Made by a program: the position numbers and the translations under genes. The notes below the pieces were generated by a model, which saw only the letters and a list, made by a program, of their open reading frames with translations, was not told the origin of the DNA and did not search any database. From positions 1 to 64,000 of IMG/VR virus record IMGVR_UViG_3300045125_000071: a stretch of 64,000 nucleotides of DNA. One strand, written 5' to 3'. Positions within the stretch are counted from its first letter, which is position 1, and each line of letters opens with the position of its first letter. Positions 54,155 to 62,908 of this stretch are shown in pieces. This stretch comes from a virus.

Positions 54155-57100
54155 GACCCAAATGATGATAAGGAACCTAAAACATCCCAAGTTGAACCAA
54201 CTCTAAATGCTGTAAGACCAATTATTTCTGTTTTATTTGCACTACCAGATGGTACAATACTATCGGCCCATTTAATCGTCACATTGCTTGAATTAAATTG
54301 ATATGCCGATGCACTATATGGAGTAACACCTTGTGTAACAACAAACGTCATCGTTAATGCTTTATTATTTGTTGTTGGAACATTTGTTATGTTCCATGTT
54401 CCATTACCAGTCAATCCTGTAAGATAAAATATTGAACCACTTGTATAATCAAATGTATTTCCACTGAACCCGCCACTGACCGCTAAATTCTCACTAACTC
54501 CCCCTTATATCCAATGAACCAGTTATTGTTAGCCCATTTGTATAGTTGCCAGAACCACTAACATCTAAAGAATAGATTGGTAAAGGTTGATTTATACCTA
54601 TTCTACCATTAGCTGAGCCCAAAAATGGTGATAATGAAGATGTTTCAAAATACGAACCAGTACCAAATATTAAACCACCCAAGTTAATACTATCTTTTCT
54701 TCCGTTTTCAAGTGATATATTTGTACCAATAATTATATTATTAGAATTAACACCTGTATTATCGGGTGATTTACCAACTTGGTATCCTATAAAAGTAGAA
54801 AAAGAAGCACTTCTTGCATATTGACCAGTATGATATCCTATAAAATTTGAATACGATGCGCTATATGCCGATTCACCAGCATATTCACCAATTAAAACAG
54901 AATATTTTCCATGTTCAGAATCTAAACCAGCACGACTACCTATAAAAATACTTCCAGTCACAGACCTTACACTATACCCAGCGTATGTTCCAATAAATAC
55001 AGATTCAAACGCACTTGCATATTCTCCAGCATTATTTCCTATAAACGTAGAAAAACTTGAACTCAAAGATTCTCTACCAGAAGCATAACCAACAAAAACC
55101 GAAACTCTTGAATTTCTTGTTCTCCATCCAGATTGGTATCCAATAAATGTATTTATATCTGATACTCCTTGTATTTCCATACCCGCTTCTCTTCCTATAT
55201 ATTGTGAAAGATAACTATTTGATGAACTATACCCAGCGTTTTGTCCAATAAAAATTGAACTATTATTGTTTACTAAAGATGTGTTATATGTGTACAATGA
55301 ACTTCCTGTTACTGCAAATGGATATGATGAACTAACTGCATTATTTGCCCAACTTGATGTTCCTTGTAATGAACCTGTAAAATTAGTTGCCTCAATAGAA
55401 CCTGTAACTGTTAATCCATTTGTATAGTTACCAGAACCACTGACATCTAAAGAATAGATTGGTAAAGGTTGATTTATACCTATTCTACCATTAGCGGAAC
55501 CAGAAAAAGGATTACCTGTTGTTGTTGCATATGACCCAGTACCGAATATTAAACCGCCTAAATTAATACTATCTTTTCTATCATTTTCAAGAGTGATATT
55601 AGTACCAATTATTGTGTTATTGCTTCCTATACCATTACTACTAACTCTAGCACCAACGTTATAACCAATCAATATTAAATCTCTCTTTAATGTTACTGAT
55701 ACGCCATTTATTCCAACACCAGCACCATTTCCTATTATATTTGAATGTATAACATTGGTAGTTTTAGCACCAGCAGAAAGACCTATCATTGTGTTCGGGC
55801 CCTTATCATCCATAACTGAACCAGACCCTGCATTTGTACCTATTAAAATAGTATTTTGTAATCCTTGAGAATATATTCCCGCATTAGTTCCTATTGCAAT
55901 AATATTAGTAGAAGGTGATGAATTTTGACCCGCTGAAGTACCTATTAAAATAGCATCATTTGTAGTACTACCTAAATTAGAACCCGCTTGATAACCTATT
56001 ATATTAGAATTAGATAATGCTCTAGTTTGATACCCCGCTTGATAACCAAAAATATTACTATTTTGTACAGTAAAGAATTGATTTGCTCGTCCAGCATCCA
56101 CACCAACTACAATATTGTTTGTTGTTACACTTGTATCTGATGGTGTTTTTGGTATCCATGAATTTAATGAATATATTGCGCTTCCTGTTACTGCAAATGG
56201 ATATGATGAACTAACTGCATTATTTGCCCAACTTGATGTTCCTTGTAATGAACCTGTAAAACTATTAGCAACAACAGAACCAGTGACTATCTGATTACCA
56301 TTAAATTGATTTGAACCTGTCGTTACTAAATTTGTAGGGATTCCTGTAAATGCGGTTGTTTGTATTGTTGAATCTGGAAATGATATTGTTCCTTCAGGAT
56401 TAAACGACCAAAGATAATTATTTGATACAATATTGATTTGTGGATTTTCACCACTTGGTATACTAACATTACTATTTTCGCCACCCAAATATAAAGAGGC
56501 ACTTGAATTATCTTGAACACCACCAGCCCTTATATGGATATGATTTGGATATGTCGGGTCAATTATCAAATATTGGTCATATTCAGTGTCTTTTCTGGTT
56601 TCAATTCAATTGTTGTAAAACCATTACCATCACCCGAACTATTTGGAACAAAACGTAAACTACCTGAACCACCAATAATATCATTCGGAATAGTTAATGA
56701 ACCAGACCTATCAAAAGTAAAAGTATGACTACCTGAAAACCAATTTGTTCCAATGTATGCAGCCGTATCATCAACCCACATATATTGATTTGAATCACTA
56801 CTTTGTAACTCAGCCCATCCACCTTCAGCAGCTTTTAAATCAATACTACCAGAATTACCACTATCATTTGCGATTATTTGTGCACCACCATCAAAAGTGA
56901 TAGACCCCGTAACAACAATATCTGATTCTCCATTTATTATTAAAGAACCTGTTATTTTAACGGAACCTGTAAAGTTGTGGGTATCATCAAATGAATTACC
57001 GAATTGAGTCGAACCACTTATTGTTTCTATAACAATATTTGATACGGATGAACTTAAAATATATTGTTGTGCGGTTAATGAACCGCTTATAATCAAATCT

Positions 57101-57276
57101 CCATTTATTGTTTGACTACCTGTAAACATATGTGAACCACTATTTACCAATACTTGTCTTAAATGATTTAATGTGTGTTGAAATGTAACACCAGAATAAA
57201 CTACGGTTGTCACACCACTTAAAGGTAAATTAGATAACGAACCGCTTGTTAATTCTGTAATTTTCTTTGTTGCCAT
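54151..57276 (-). CDS. long tail fibre/adhesin with YadA-head-like repeats (two frameshifts)
   Basis: ORF 56566-57276 (KKITELTSGSLSNLPLSGVT) continues into ORF 54494-56569 (LIIDPTYPNHIHIRAGGVQD) and then ORF 54151-54414, with indels near 56575 and 54500. The total is about 1,040 residues. The N-terminal part has beta units with GSLxIxG and GSLTAQQYIL. Then two arrays of about 16-residue repeats, F-I-G-x-x-A-G-x(n)-S or xxxIGxxAG, such as SVFIGTYAGYSVRSV and NFIGYHTGQYARSAS, resemble YadA-type trimeric adhesin heads. Modules are duplicated at DNA level (55302/56181 and 54530/55407). The C-terminal domain is TWDVLGSLSSFG. It is probably a trimeric receptor-binding fibre. Confidence 0.75.
55302..55382 (-). 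repeat. 80-bp direct repeat copy 1, in fibre gene
   Basis: This copy and the one at 56181-56261 are identical over about 80 bases, encoding TGSLQGTSSWANNAVSSSYP. A second repeated pair (about 54530-54620 and 55407-55500) encodes GRIGINQPLPIYSLDVSGSG. They border the two IGxxAG repeat arrays, so the array region looks like a tandem duplication. Confidence 0.8.
56181..56261 (-). repeat. 80-bp direct repeat copy 2, in fibre gene
   Basis: Identical to the copy at 55302-55382. The 880-base spacing equals one repeat module (linker plus IGxxAG array plus GINQPLP segment). Homologous recombination between the copies would delete or add a whole module. Confidence 0.8.
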
Positions 57277-57288
57277 TTACATAAATAT

Positions 57289-58389
57289 TTAATATACTAA
57301 TATGTTATTATCTTCTGTTAATATTATTTCATCTAATTCTGTCATTATTGCAAATTCTGAAAATTGCATTATTATGTTTATACACTCATCTTGACATTCA
57401 TTCACATTATAATATGGAATAATTTCTGTTTTGTAATAATGTTTTATATTTGGATAACCTAATGGTTCTTCAAAATATTTTATTTGTTTTAAATTAAACT
57501 CAGTTGTTCCAGTATGAATATTTGTAGAACCAGATGTACCGCCACCCCATATTTGTACAATATTATTATCAGAACCCCTAACAGAAGGAACAACTTCTTC
57601 CCAATCTTTTACTTTATATATTAATCTACCATTTAGGTATATCTTTAAAGTACCTAATCTATAATCTCTTTCGGATAACCAATTTTTGTTTAATGTTTCG
57701 ATTATTGTATATTCTTCAGTGGCCCCTGTAATTACATCAATTGGATTTGTAACCGTCCATCCCGTTATATAATCGTTTGAACCGCCTCTATTTAAAATGT
57801 CACAATTATCCAAATAATTGTTTCGTTTAAAAACTATTGTAATATCAAAATCATTTGATGTACCACCACTACATAAAACATTTGTTTGTCCAGAAGCAAT
57901 ATAATTCAATTCCGTATATCCTGATGTTGTTTCACAATATCCCGAAATGTGATAAGATTCCCATTTAATTCTACCATCATCAGTAAAACTGAACGAAAGG
58001 TTATTATCTAAATAAAATCTTTCGTTTGTTTCATTTTCAATACCCCAGTAATAAAATGTACTACCACTTGTCCAGGGTAACGTTTCTCTATTGAAAACAA
58101 AATCTAAAGTCCACCCATATTCTGTTCTTTTTCTAATTGTAAAATCACAAGTATTTCCCGTATAAGGCTCTGTAATATTTATAGACCATGGTTTAATACT
58201 ATCTAATGTTACATCTAAACAAGAAGAATCTATTGTTAACCCAGTATAAGTAATTTGATTGTTAAAATCTAAAACATCTGTATCAAAATCAATTTCTGAC
58301 GTACCAAATTCATAATCATAGAATTGAGATGAATCTAATCTTAATTTTAGTCTTTGACCCCAGTATCTTAAAATATTTTGACTATTCAT
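57289..58389 (-). CDS. virion/fibre protein with beta-rich lectin-like domain
   Basis: An intact protein of 366 residues: NSQNILRYWGQRLKLRLDSS at the start; SFTDDGRIKWESYHISGYCE, NDFDITIVFKRNNYLDNCDI, then LGTLKIYLNGRLIYKVKDWE and KYFEEPLGYPNIKHYY. The L-K-I-Y-L-N-G-R-x-I-Y-K-V segment is like those of concanavalin-type domains. It is the first gene of the minus-strand fibre operon (then 57276 and 54154), with 12 bases to the next gene and a TATAAATA motif 31 bases before its start. Host attachment or fibre base is inferred. No catalytic residues were recognised. Confidence 0.72.
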   Translation of the reverse strand: MNSQNILRYWGQRLKLRLDSSQFYDYEFGTSEIDFDTDVLDFNNQITYTGLTIDSSCLDVTLDSIKPWSINITEPYTGNTCDFTIRKRTEYGWTLDFVFNRETLPWTSGSTFYYWGIENETNERFYLDNNLSFSFTDDGRIKWESYHISGYCETTSGYTELNYIASGQTNVLCSGGTSNDFDITIVFKRNNYLDNCDILNRGGSNDYITGWTVTNPIDVITGATEEYTIIETLNKNWLSERDYRLGTLKIYLNGRLIYKVKDWEEVVPSVRGSDNNIVQIWGGGTSGSTNIHTGTTEFNLKQIKYFEEPLGYPNIKHYYKTEIIPYYNVNECQDECINIIMQFSEFAIMTELDEIILTEDNNILVY

Positions 58390-58419
58390 GTATTAATAAA
58401 TATCTTTCATAACATTTGA

Positions 58420-58427
58420 TATTTATA
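58420..58427 (-). promoter_or_regulatory. TATAAATA late-promoter-like motif for the fibre operon
   Basis: The minus strand reads TATAAATA 31 bases upstream of the ATG at 58389, in a 52-base gap between divergent genes. This is the T4 late-promoter core at about the right distance for the first gene of a structural operon. Chance occurrence in AT-rich DNA cannot be excluded. Confidence 0.45.
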
Positions 58428-58441
58428 TAAAAAACGATTTG

Positions 58442-59221
58442 ATGAATAATTTTATAAAACAAGTTATAGAAGAAAAATTCGCATCAAAAGCACAACAGAG
58501 GTATTTTTATGCACAAGCTGGAAAAGGTGGTAAAAAGGGTAAAAAATGGGCTAAATGGGCAAAAGAATTTTCTGATGATACCGATTTTGAAAAAATACCC
58601 GAAAAAGTAGAGGAAGAAGAGATTGATGAAATTGTTGATGAGAAAGGTAATATTATGAGAAAAAATACCATTATCATTAAAGAAAAGCGGAATAACGCAA
58701 AAAGACATAACAGATAGAGTAGTGAAAACTGGCGCAGCATCTATGGGTACTCACGGTGTACACGGTACACACACATCATTGAGATATTGGGCCGAAAATA
58801 GACAAGAATTAAAAAAACTTATTGAAAATACAATTGATGAAATAGAAATGGATGATGCTCTTGGATATGATGAAACATTAGGTAAAGACGCTTCTTATGA
58901 TGAGGCGTACAAATATTTTAGAAAAATTTAAATTTATCTGATGAAGAAACTATAGAAAGACTAAAAAATTTAGGATATGATGAAAAATTAAAAGGTAATA
59001 AAGTTAGATTGATTGAAAACCCTAAAAAATTTATTGAAGAATTTATTGAAAGTATATTATCTAGAAAAAATTCAGATTATGAACTGGTAAATTCGTCAAA
59101 TAAAGAAATTAAAGAAATTAACCCAATTATAAAAAGACAATTAAAATCATTTAAAGAAACGTTAGAAAATAATAATTTATCTATAGAAGATGTTTTAGAA
59201 TATTTAAAAAACAATGAATAG
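58442..59221 (+). CDS. conserved virion-type protein, unknown function (frameshifted)
   Basis: Begins NNFIKQVIEEKFASKAQQRY, then FYAQAGKGGKKGKKWAKWAK, a basic stretch, then an acidic one (EKIPEKVEEEEIDEIVDEKG). Indels near 58675 and 58925 link to GITQKDITDRVVKTGAASMG, THGVHGTHTSLRYWAENRQE and finally NPKKFIEEFIESILSRKNSD. About 258 residues. The F-x-x-x-A-Q-Q-R-[FY]-F-Y-A-Q-A segment is a pattern I recall from structural or core proteins of related phages. It is the first gene of the plus-strand block. No catalytic motif was seen. Its end overlaps the next gene by 8 bases. Confidence 0.62.
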
Positions 59222-59711
59222 CCAATTAAAAAATAGAATTTTTGATATACCAAAAAATGTTTTAGATTTAATAAATCATACTGTATCAGGTTTAAGCGGG
59301 AAAAGAACATCAGGTATTCAAAGAGCTGAAAAACTTTTATCAGATAAAAAAGTAAATTATGGTCAATTAAAAAGAATTATCCACGATTTACAAAATATGG
59401 ATAAAAATAACCAATTGACAAAATATAATTTAGCTGGTGGTGATACTATGTTAAATTGGGGAAGTAAATTTTTAGATGGTGAAAGAAATTTAATAAGTAA
59501 TAAAAAAGATTCTAAAAAAAGAGCTGATGAAATTTCTGGGTTGTCTGGTGAAAGAAAAAATACACATATAAAAAAACATAAAAAAAGATTTGATTTTAAT
59601 GTAAAACCAAATTTAATAAAAAATTCTTCACATAAATCATCAATAAAGCCAATAATGTCTTTAGGTTTATTTGAAGAAATAAATAAAATAAAAAAATTAA
59701 TACTATACTAA
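59214..59711 (+). CDS. conserved hypothetical virion-type protein with C-terminal tag-like peptide
   Basis: An intact, basic protein of 165 residues. The N-terminal part FDIPKNVLDLINHTVSGLSG and YGQLKRIIHDLQNMDKNNQ are helical; GGDTMLNWGSKFLDGERNLI follows, then SKKRADEISGLSGERKNTH. The C-terminal segment LFEEINKIKKLI resembles the amphipathic peptide at the N-terminus of the ART-like protein. The gene overlaps its upstream neighbour and is separated from the next by one base. No known domain. A role in the prohead core or internal virion is suggested by context and by the tag. Confidence 0.62.
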   Translation: MNSQLKNRIFDIPKNVLDLINHTVSGLSGKRTSGIQRAEKLLSDKKVNYGQLKRIIHDLQNMDKNNQLTKYNLAGGDTMLNWGSKFLDGERNLISNKKDSKKRADEISGLSGERKNTHIKKHKKRFDFNVKPNLIKNSSHKSSIKPIMSLGLFEEINKIKKLILY

Positions 59712-59712
59712 T

Positions 59713-60087
59713 ATGACAGAGTTAGAAAAATTAGCGAATCAATATCGCATAGAACATTTGGCGAGAAATGCTTATGACTATAATGACCTTTATAGCTCAA
59801 CAAATAAAAACGCATTATCTGATGGTGATGATAAAGGTAAAGGAGATAACAATGGTAGCGTTGGTTCAAGCGTAGATATTCAAACAAGAATTGAAACTAT
59901 GGCAAAAAATCAATATAAGTCTGAAAATGAATATTCATCAAATAATAAAAATGCTCTTTCAGATGGGGATGAGAAAGGTAAGGGTGATAATAACGGTAAT
60001 GTGGGTGGTTTAACAGATATAAAAACAAGGGTCGAATCGGTTGTGAGAAACAAATACGGCGAAAATAACAAGTATCCTAATTTTTAA
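59713..60087 (+). CDS. repeat protein with 47-residue tandem units
   Basis: 124 residues, acidic. Two 47-residue units (residues 19-65 and 66-112) share N-x-Y-x(4)-[ND]-x-Y-S-S-x-N-K-N-A-L-S-D-G-D and K-G-K-G-D-N-N-G-x-V-G, with a partial third (NKYGENNKY). The unit ends T-R-[IV]-E-[TS], a helix. The D-G-D-x-K-G-K-G-D-N-N-G stretch could bind calcium like an EF-type loop; this is inference. The gene is between two probable virion genes with very short gaps. No named family. Confidence 0.6.
   Translation: MTELEKLANQYRIEHLARNAYDYNDLYSSTNKNALSDGDDKGKGDNNGSVGSSVDIQTRIETMAKNQYKSENEYSSNNKNALSDGDEKGKGDNNGNVGGLTDIKTRVESVVRNKYGENNKYPNF
59767..60084 (+). repeat. 141-bp tandem repeat in the gene at 59713
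   Basis: Two diverged copies of 141 bases (59767-59907 and 59908-60048) and the first third of another. Amino acid identity between the copies is clearly higher than DNA identity, which suggests an old duplication kept by selection. Confidence 0.6.
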
Positions 60088-60089
60088 CA

Positions 60090-60808
60090 ATGAATGATAG
60101 TATTCTTTTTCAAATACTGGTTGAACAAAATATTCTTAAAACAACGCAAACTAAACCAATAGTAAATGCTATTAAGAATAAAAGAAAAATCACCTTTGAT
60201 TATTATGGGCCAAGAAAACCAAAAAAGATAGTGTAAGACCTGGAAGAAGAATAAAAGCGGAACCGTATGCTATTGGTTTAAGTAAAAAAGGTAAATTAAT
60301 TATTAGAATGTGGGTTGAACCACCATCAATCTCAAAAAAGGTTTTGCAAAAACCAACTGGAGAACATTTATGGGTGTTAGAATGAGAAATGTTGTAATAA
60401 CAGATGAAACATTTACAGGCGATAGACCAGGTTATAAACAAGGAAATGATAATTCAATGACTGTTACTTATGTTAGTTTAGATAAATCTACACAACCAAA
60501 ACCAGTTAAACAAAAGACACCAATAGAGAAGAAACCCGAAATTAAAAAACCAGTAAAATTACCTACAGCGACAAAACCACCAGTAACAGTTAAAGAACCC
60601 GAAAAATTACCACAACCTAAACCAGAAAAAAACCAGAAGAAATTAAAAAAGAACCTGAGGTTGAAAAACCTGAAGATTTAACTAATAAAGAAAGGAACTA
60701 CCACAACCAAAACCAGAAGATAAACCATCAGATGATGTTTTAGATAATAATTTGAAAGAAGAATTAATAAGAATGAAAGCTTTAATGTTTTCACAAAAAT
60801 TCATATAA
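60090..60808 (+). CDS. WYL-like-domain protein with proline-rich tail and terminal tag-like peptide (frameshifted)
   Basis: Starts NDSILFQILVEQNILKTTQT. It then reads IVNAIKNKRKITFDYYGPRK and, across two indels (near 60226 and 60335), DSVRPGRRIKAEPYAIGLSK, LIIRMWVEPPSIS, NWRTFMGVRMRNVVITDET. The order I-x-x-A-I-x-x-x-R-x-x-x-F-x-Y, then P-Y-x-I-G, R-x-W, R-x-F-x-x-x-R-[MI] matches a WYL-type beta-barrel. A Pro/Lys/Glu-rich tail follows (KPEIKKPVKLP), and the end NLKEELIRMKALM carries the shared amphipathic peptide. About 239 residues. WYL domains in bacteria bind ligands or nucleic acid in regulators, yet this gene is in a virion-type block. Confidence 0.6.
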
Positions 60809-60821
60809 TTAATAAAAAATT

Positions 60822-61394
60822 ATGTCACAACAGCAAGGTACAATATCACCAAATGAATTAATGACACGTTTGGTACAAGCAAAAAAAGTAATGAATAAAG
60901 TCGAAACAGGTAATTTTGAAAAAGGTCATGTAAATGAACAAATTTTAAAATCAAATCCTGAAGATTTAGTCAATATTCAAAATATCCAACCGTCACAAAA
61001 ACCAGTTGCACATCAATTAAATGCAGATAAAATTAATAGTTCCAAATTACCTGATGCAATTAAAAAAGCGATGATTGAAAATCCAATACCACAAATCACA
61101 TTAAATGATAATATCAATATGGATTTTATTCAGGGTGCTAAAAAATTAATGGAAAAGGAAGGATTATCAAAAAAACCATCACAAAAACTTTATGAAAGTC
61201 AACAGAATTTTTCAAATATTGATATGAGTTCTTTAACCACATTGATTGAAAATACAATTCGTAAAGTGTTGGATGAAAAATTAAATCAAATTTTAACAGC
61301 TCAACAAACAGCAACTATTAATGAAAATTTAGTTCTTAAAGTTGGTGATTCAATATTTAAAGGAAAAATTACTGGCGTAAATAAAGCCAAATAG
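60822..61394 (+). CDS. conserved virion/core-type protein, unknown function
   Basis: An intact protein of 190 residues: TISPNELMTRLVQAKKVMNK, QNIQPSQKPVAHQLNADKIN, FIQGAKKLMEKEGLSKKPSQ, then NIDMSSLTTLIENTIRKVLD and LKVGDSIFKGKITGVNKAK. The last third is a helix followed by a small beta unit. Mostly helical and charged, as in prohead core or scaffold components; this is inference. It ends the run of short virion-type genes; 47 A/T-rich bases with T runs separate it from the glycosyltransferase. Confidence 0.6.
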   Translation: MSQQQGTISPNELMTRLVQAKKVMNKVETGNFEKGHVNEQILKSNPEDLVNIQNIQPSQKPVAHQLNADKINSSKLPDAIKKAMIENPIPQITLNDNINMDFIQGAKKLMEKEGLSKKPSQKLYESQQNFSNIDMSSLTTLIENTIRKVLDEKLNQILTAQQTATINENLVLKVGDSIFKGKITGVNKAK

Positions 61395-61441
61395 TTTATT
61401 TTTTTATTTTTTTACTATTATTTAGACATAATATTATATTA

Positions 61442-62656
61442 ATGTCTAAAATAAAATTATTAGCAATCCCGTCAGATACACACGGCGTAGGTAAGTTTAG
61501 AATTCTTGACCCATTCAAATATATTGGGGATAACTTTTCAGATGATATCCATGTCGATATTATGTTTGATGCACCAGACCTGGATAGTACATTTGATGGT
61601 TATGACATCGTATATTTACATTCTTTTATTCACAAAACATCACACGAGGCTAATGTAAAAAGAATTAAATGGTTAAAATCAAAAGGTATCAAAGTTATTG
61701 TGGATATCGATGATTTATGGTTTGTTGACCAAAGACATCCAATGTATCATCAAGTTATTGCAACAAAAGTACCAGAAAAGAAAATTGAATTACTGAAATT
61801 AGCAGATTATGTAACAACAACAACACCAGTATTCAGTAAAACAATAAAAGATAGATTAAATCTAAAAAATGTAATTATTTTTCCGAATGCAGTAAATGAA
61901 GACGAGGAACAGTTTAAAGTAAACAAAATACCTTCTGAAAAAATTAGATTTGGGTGGCTTGGCGGCAGTAGTCATTTACATGATATTGAATTATTAGAAC
62001 AAGGAATATCAAGCATACATGCATCTTATAAAGATAAAGTTCAATTTGTTCTTTGTGGTTTTGATTTAAGAGGGACGGTAACAGAAATCAAAAAAGAAAC
62101 TGGCGAGCAAGTACAAAGACCAATACAACCACTAGAAACTGTTTGGTTTAAATATGAAAGCATATTCACAGACAAATATAGAACATTAGACCAAGAATAC
62201 AAAACATATTTGTTTAATTTCACAGAAGCACCGTATAATGATACTAATAAACCATATGTTAGAAGATGGACAAAAAACATTAATACATATGCAACGAATT
62301 ACAATCATTTTGATGTTTCATTGGCCCCTCTTGTAGAATCAATGTTTAACGCTAACAAATCACAGTTAAAAGTTATCGAAGCTGGTTTCCATAAAAAAGC
62401 TATTATTGCAAGTGAAACAAATCCTTATACCATAGATTTGGTAAATTCAATAGAAAATGGTATATTTAACAACAAGGGCAATGCGCTTCTTGTTTCATCG
62501 AGAAAAAACCATAAACAATGGGCGCAACATATGAAAAAATTAATCGAAAACCCTTCCATGATTGAAGACCTGGGAAATAGATTATACGAAACAGTAAAAG
62601 ACACATATTCATTAAAAAAGTGTGTAACGATAGAGTTCAATTTTTTAAAACCATAA
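61442..62656 (+). CDS. GT4-like (GT-B fold) glycosyltransferase
   Basis: An intact protein of 404 residues. The first domain starts KIKLLAIPSDTHGVGKFRIL and has DGYDIVYLHSFIHKTSH and VIVDIDDLWFVDQRHP; the second starts NVIIFPNAVNE, with IRFGWLGGSSHLHDIELLE (nucleotide-sugar binding loop), VQFVLCGFDLRG and DVSLAPLVESMFNANKSQLK with VIEAGFHKKAIIAS (the E-x7-E-type donor motif region). This is the GT4 layout. The acceptor is unknown: host polysaccharide, virion protein or modified DNA are all possible. It comes before the small DUF4494-like gene, dUTPase and PhoH. With the GT2 at 13681 it makes two unrelated glycosyltransferases in the window. Confidence 0.87.
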   Translation: MSKIKLLAIPSDTHGVGKFRILDPFKYIGDNFSDDIHVDIMFDAPDLDSTFDGYDIVYLHSFIHKTSHEANVKRIKWLKSKGIKVIVDIDDLWFVDQRHPMYHQVIATKVPEKKIELLKLADYVTTTTPVFSKTIKDRLNLKNVIIFPNAVNEDEEQFKVNKIPSEKIRFGWLGGSSHLHDIELLEQGISSIHASYKDKVQFVLCGFDLRGTVTEIKKETGEQVQRPIQPLETVWFKYESIFTDKYRTLDQEYKTYLFNFTEAPYNDTNKPYVRRWTKNINTYATNYNHFDVSLAPLVESMFNANKSQLKVIEAGFHKKAIIASETNPYTIDLVNSIENGIFNNKGNALLVSSRKNHKQWAQHMKKLIENPSMIEDLGNRLYETVKDTYSLKKCVTIEFNFLKP

Positions 62657-62670
62657 TAAACAAGTAAACT

Positions 62671-62904
62671 ATGCATTATTTAGTAACAATCGGCTACGAA
62701 ACGGAGCAAATGGACAGAAATGGAAATCCAAGACTCCAGAAATTAAAGTATGTTATTGAGGCAGAATCTGTTGAGGAAGCGACAATAATTGCTTCTAAAT
62801 ACAGAGCAGAAGACATTAGGTCATCTGAAAGTATCTCTATTATGAAATTGCCAATAGAGTGTGTTATTGATTCAAAAAATACCCCGCAATACTATAAATC
62901 CTAA
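62671..62904 (+). CDS. small protein, DUF4494-like
   Basis: Intact, 77 residues: HYLVTIGYETEQMDRNGNPR, then LKYVIEAESVEEATIIASKY and SISIMKLPIECVIDS. The strand-helix-strand arrangement with a Y-V-I-E-A-x-S-x-E-E-A core resembles DUF4494-type small proteins of Bacteroidota and their phages; the function is unknown. It lies 14 bases after the GT4 gene and 4 bases before the dUTPase start. Confidence 0.7.
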   Translation: MHYLVTIGYETEQMDRNGNPRLQKLKYVIEAESVEEATIIASKYRAEDIRSSESISIMKLPIECVIDSKNTPQYYKS

Positions 62905-62908
62905 TAAA

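Noticed and set aside
53841-54206. Val/Gly-rich plus-strand ORF of 121 codons
   Set aside because: It is the complement of Thr/Pro repeats (GT-rich DNA reads as V/G) and has no start context.
54151-57276. Diversity-generating retroelement acting on the fibre genes
   Set aside because: No reverse transcriptase and no template/variable repeat pair with A-specific changes were seen; the repeats present are plain duplications.
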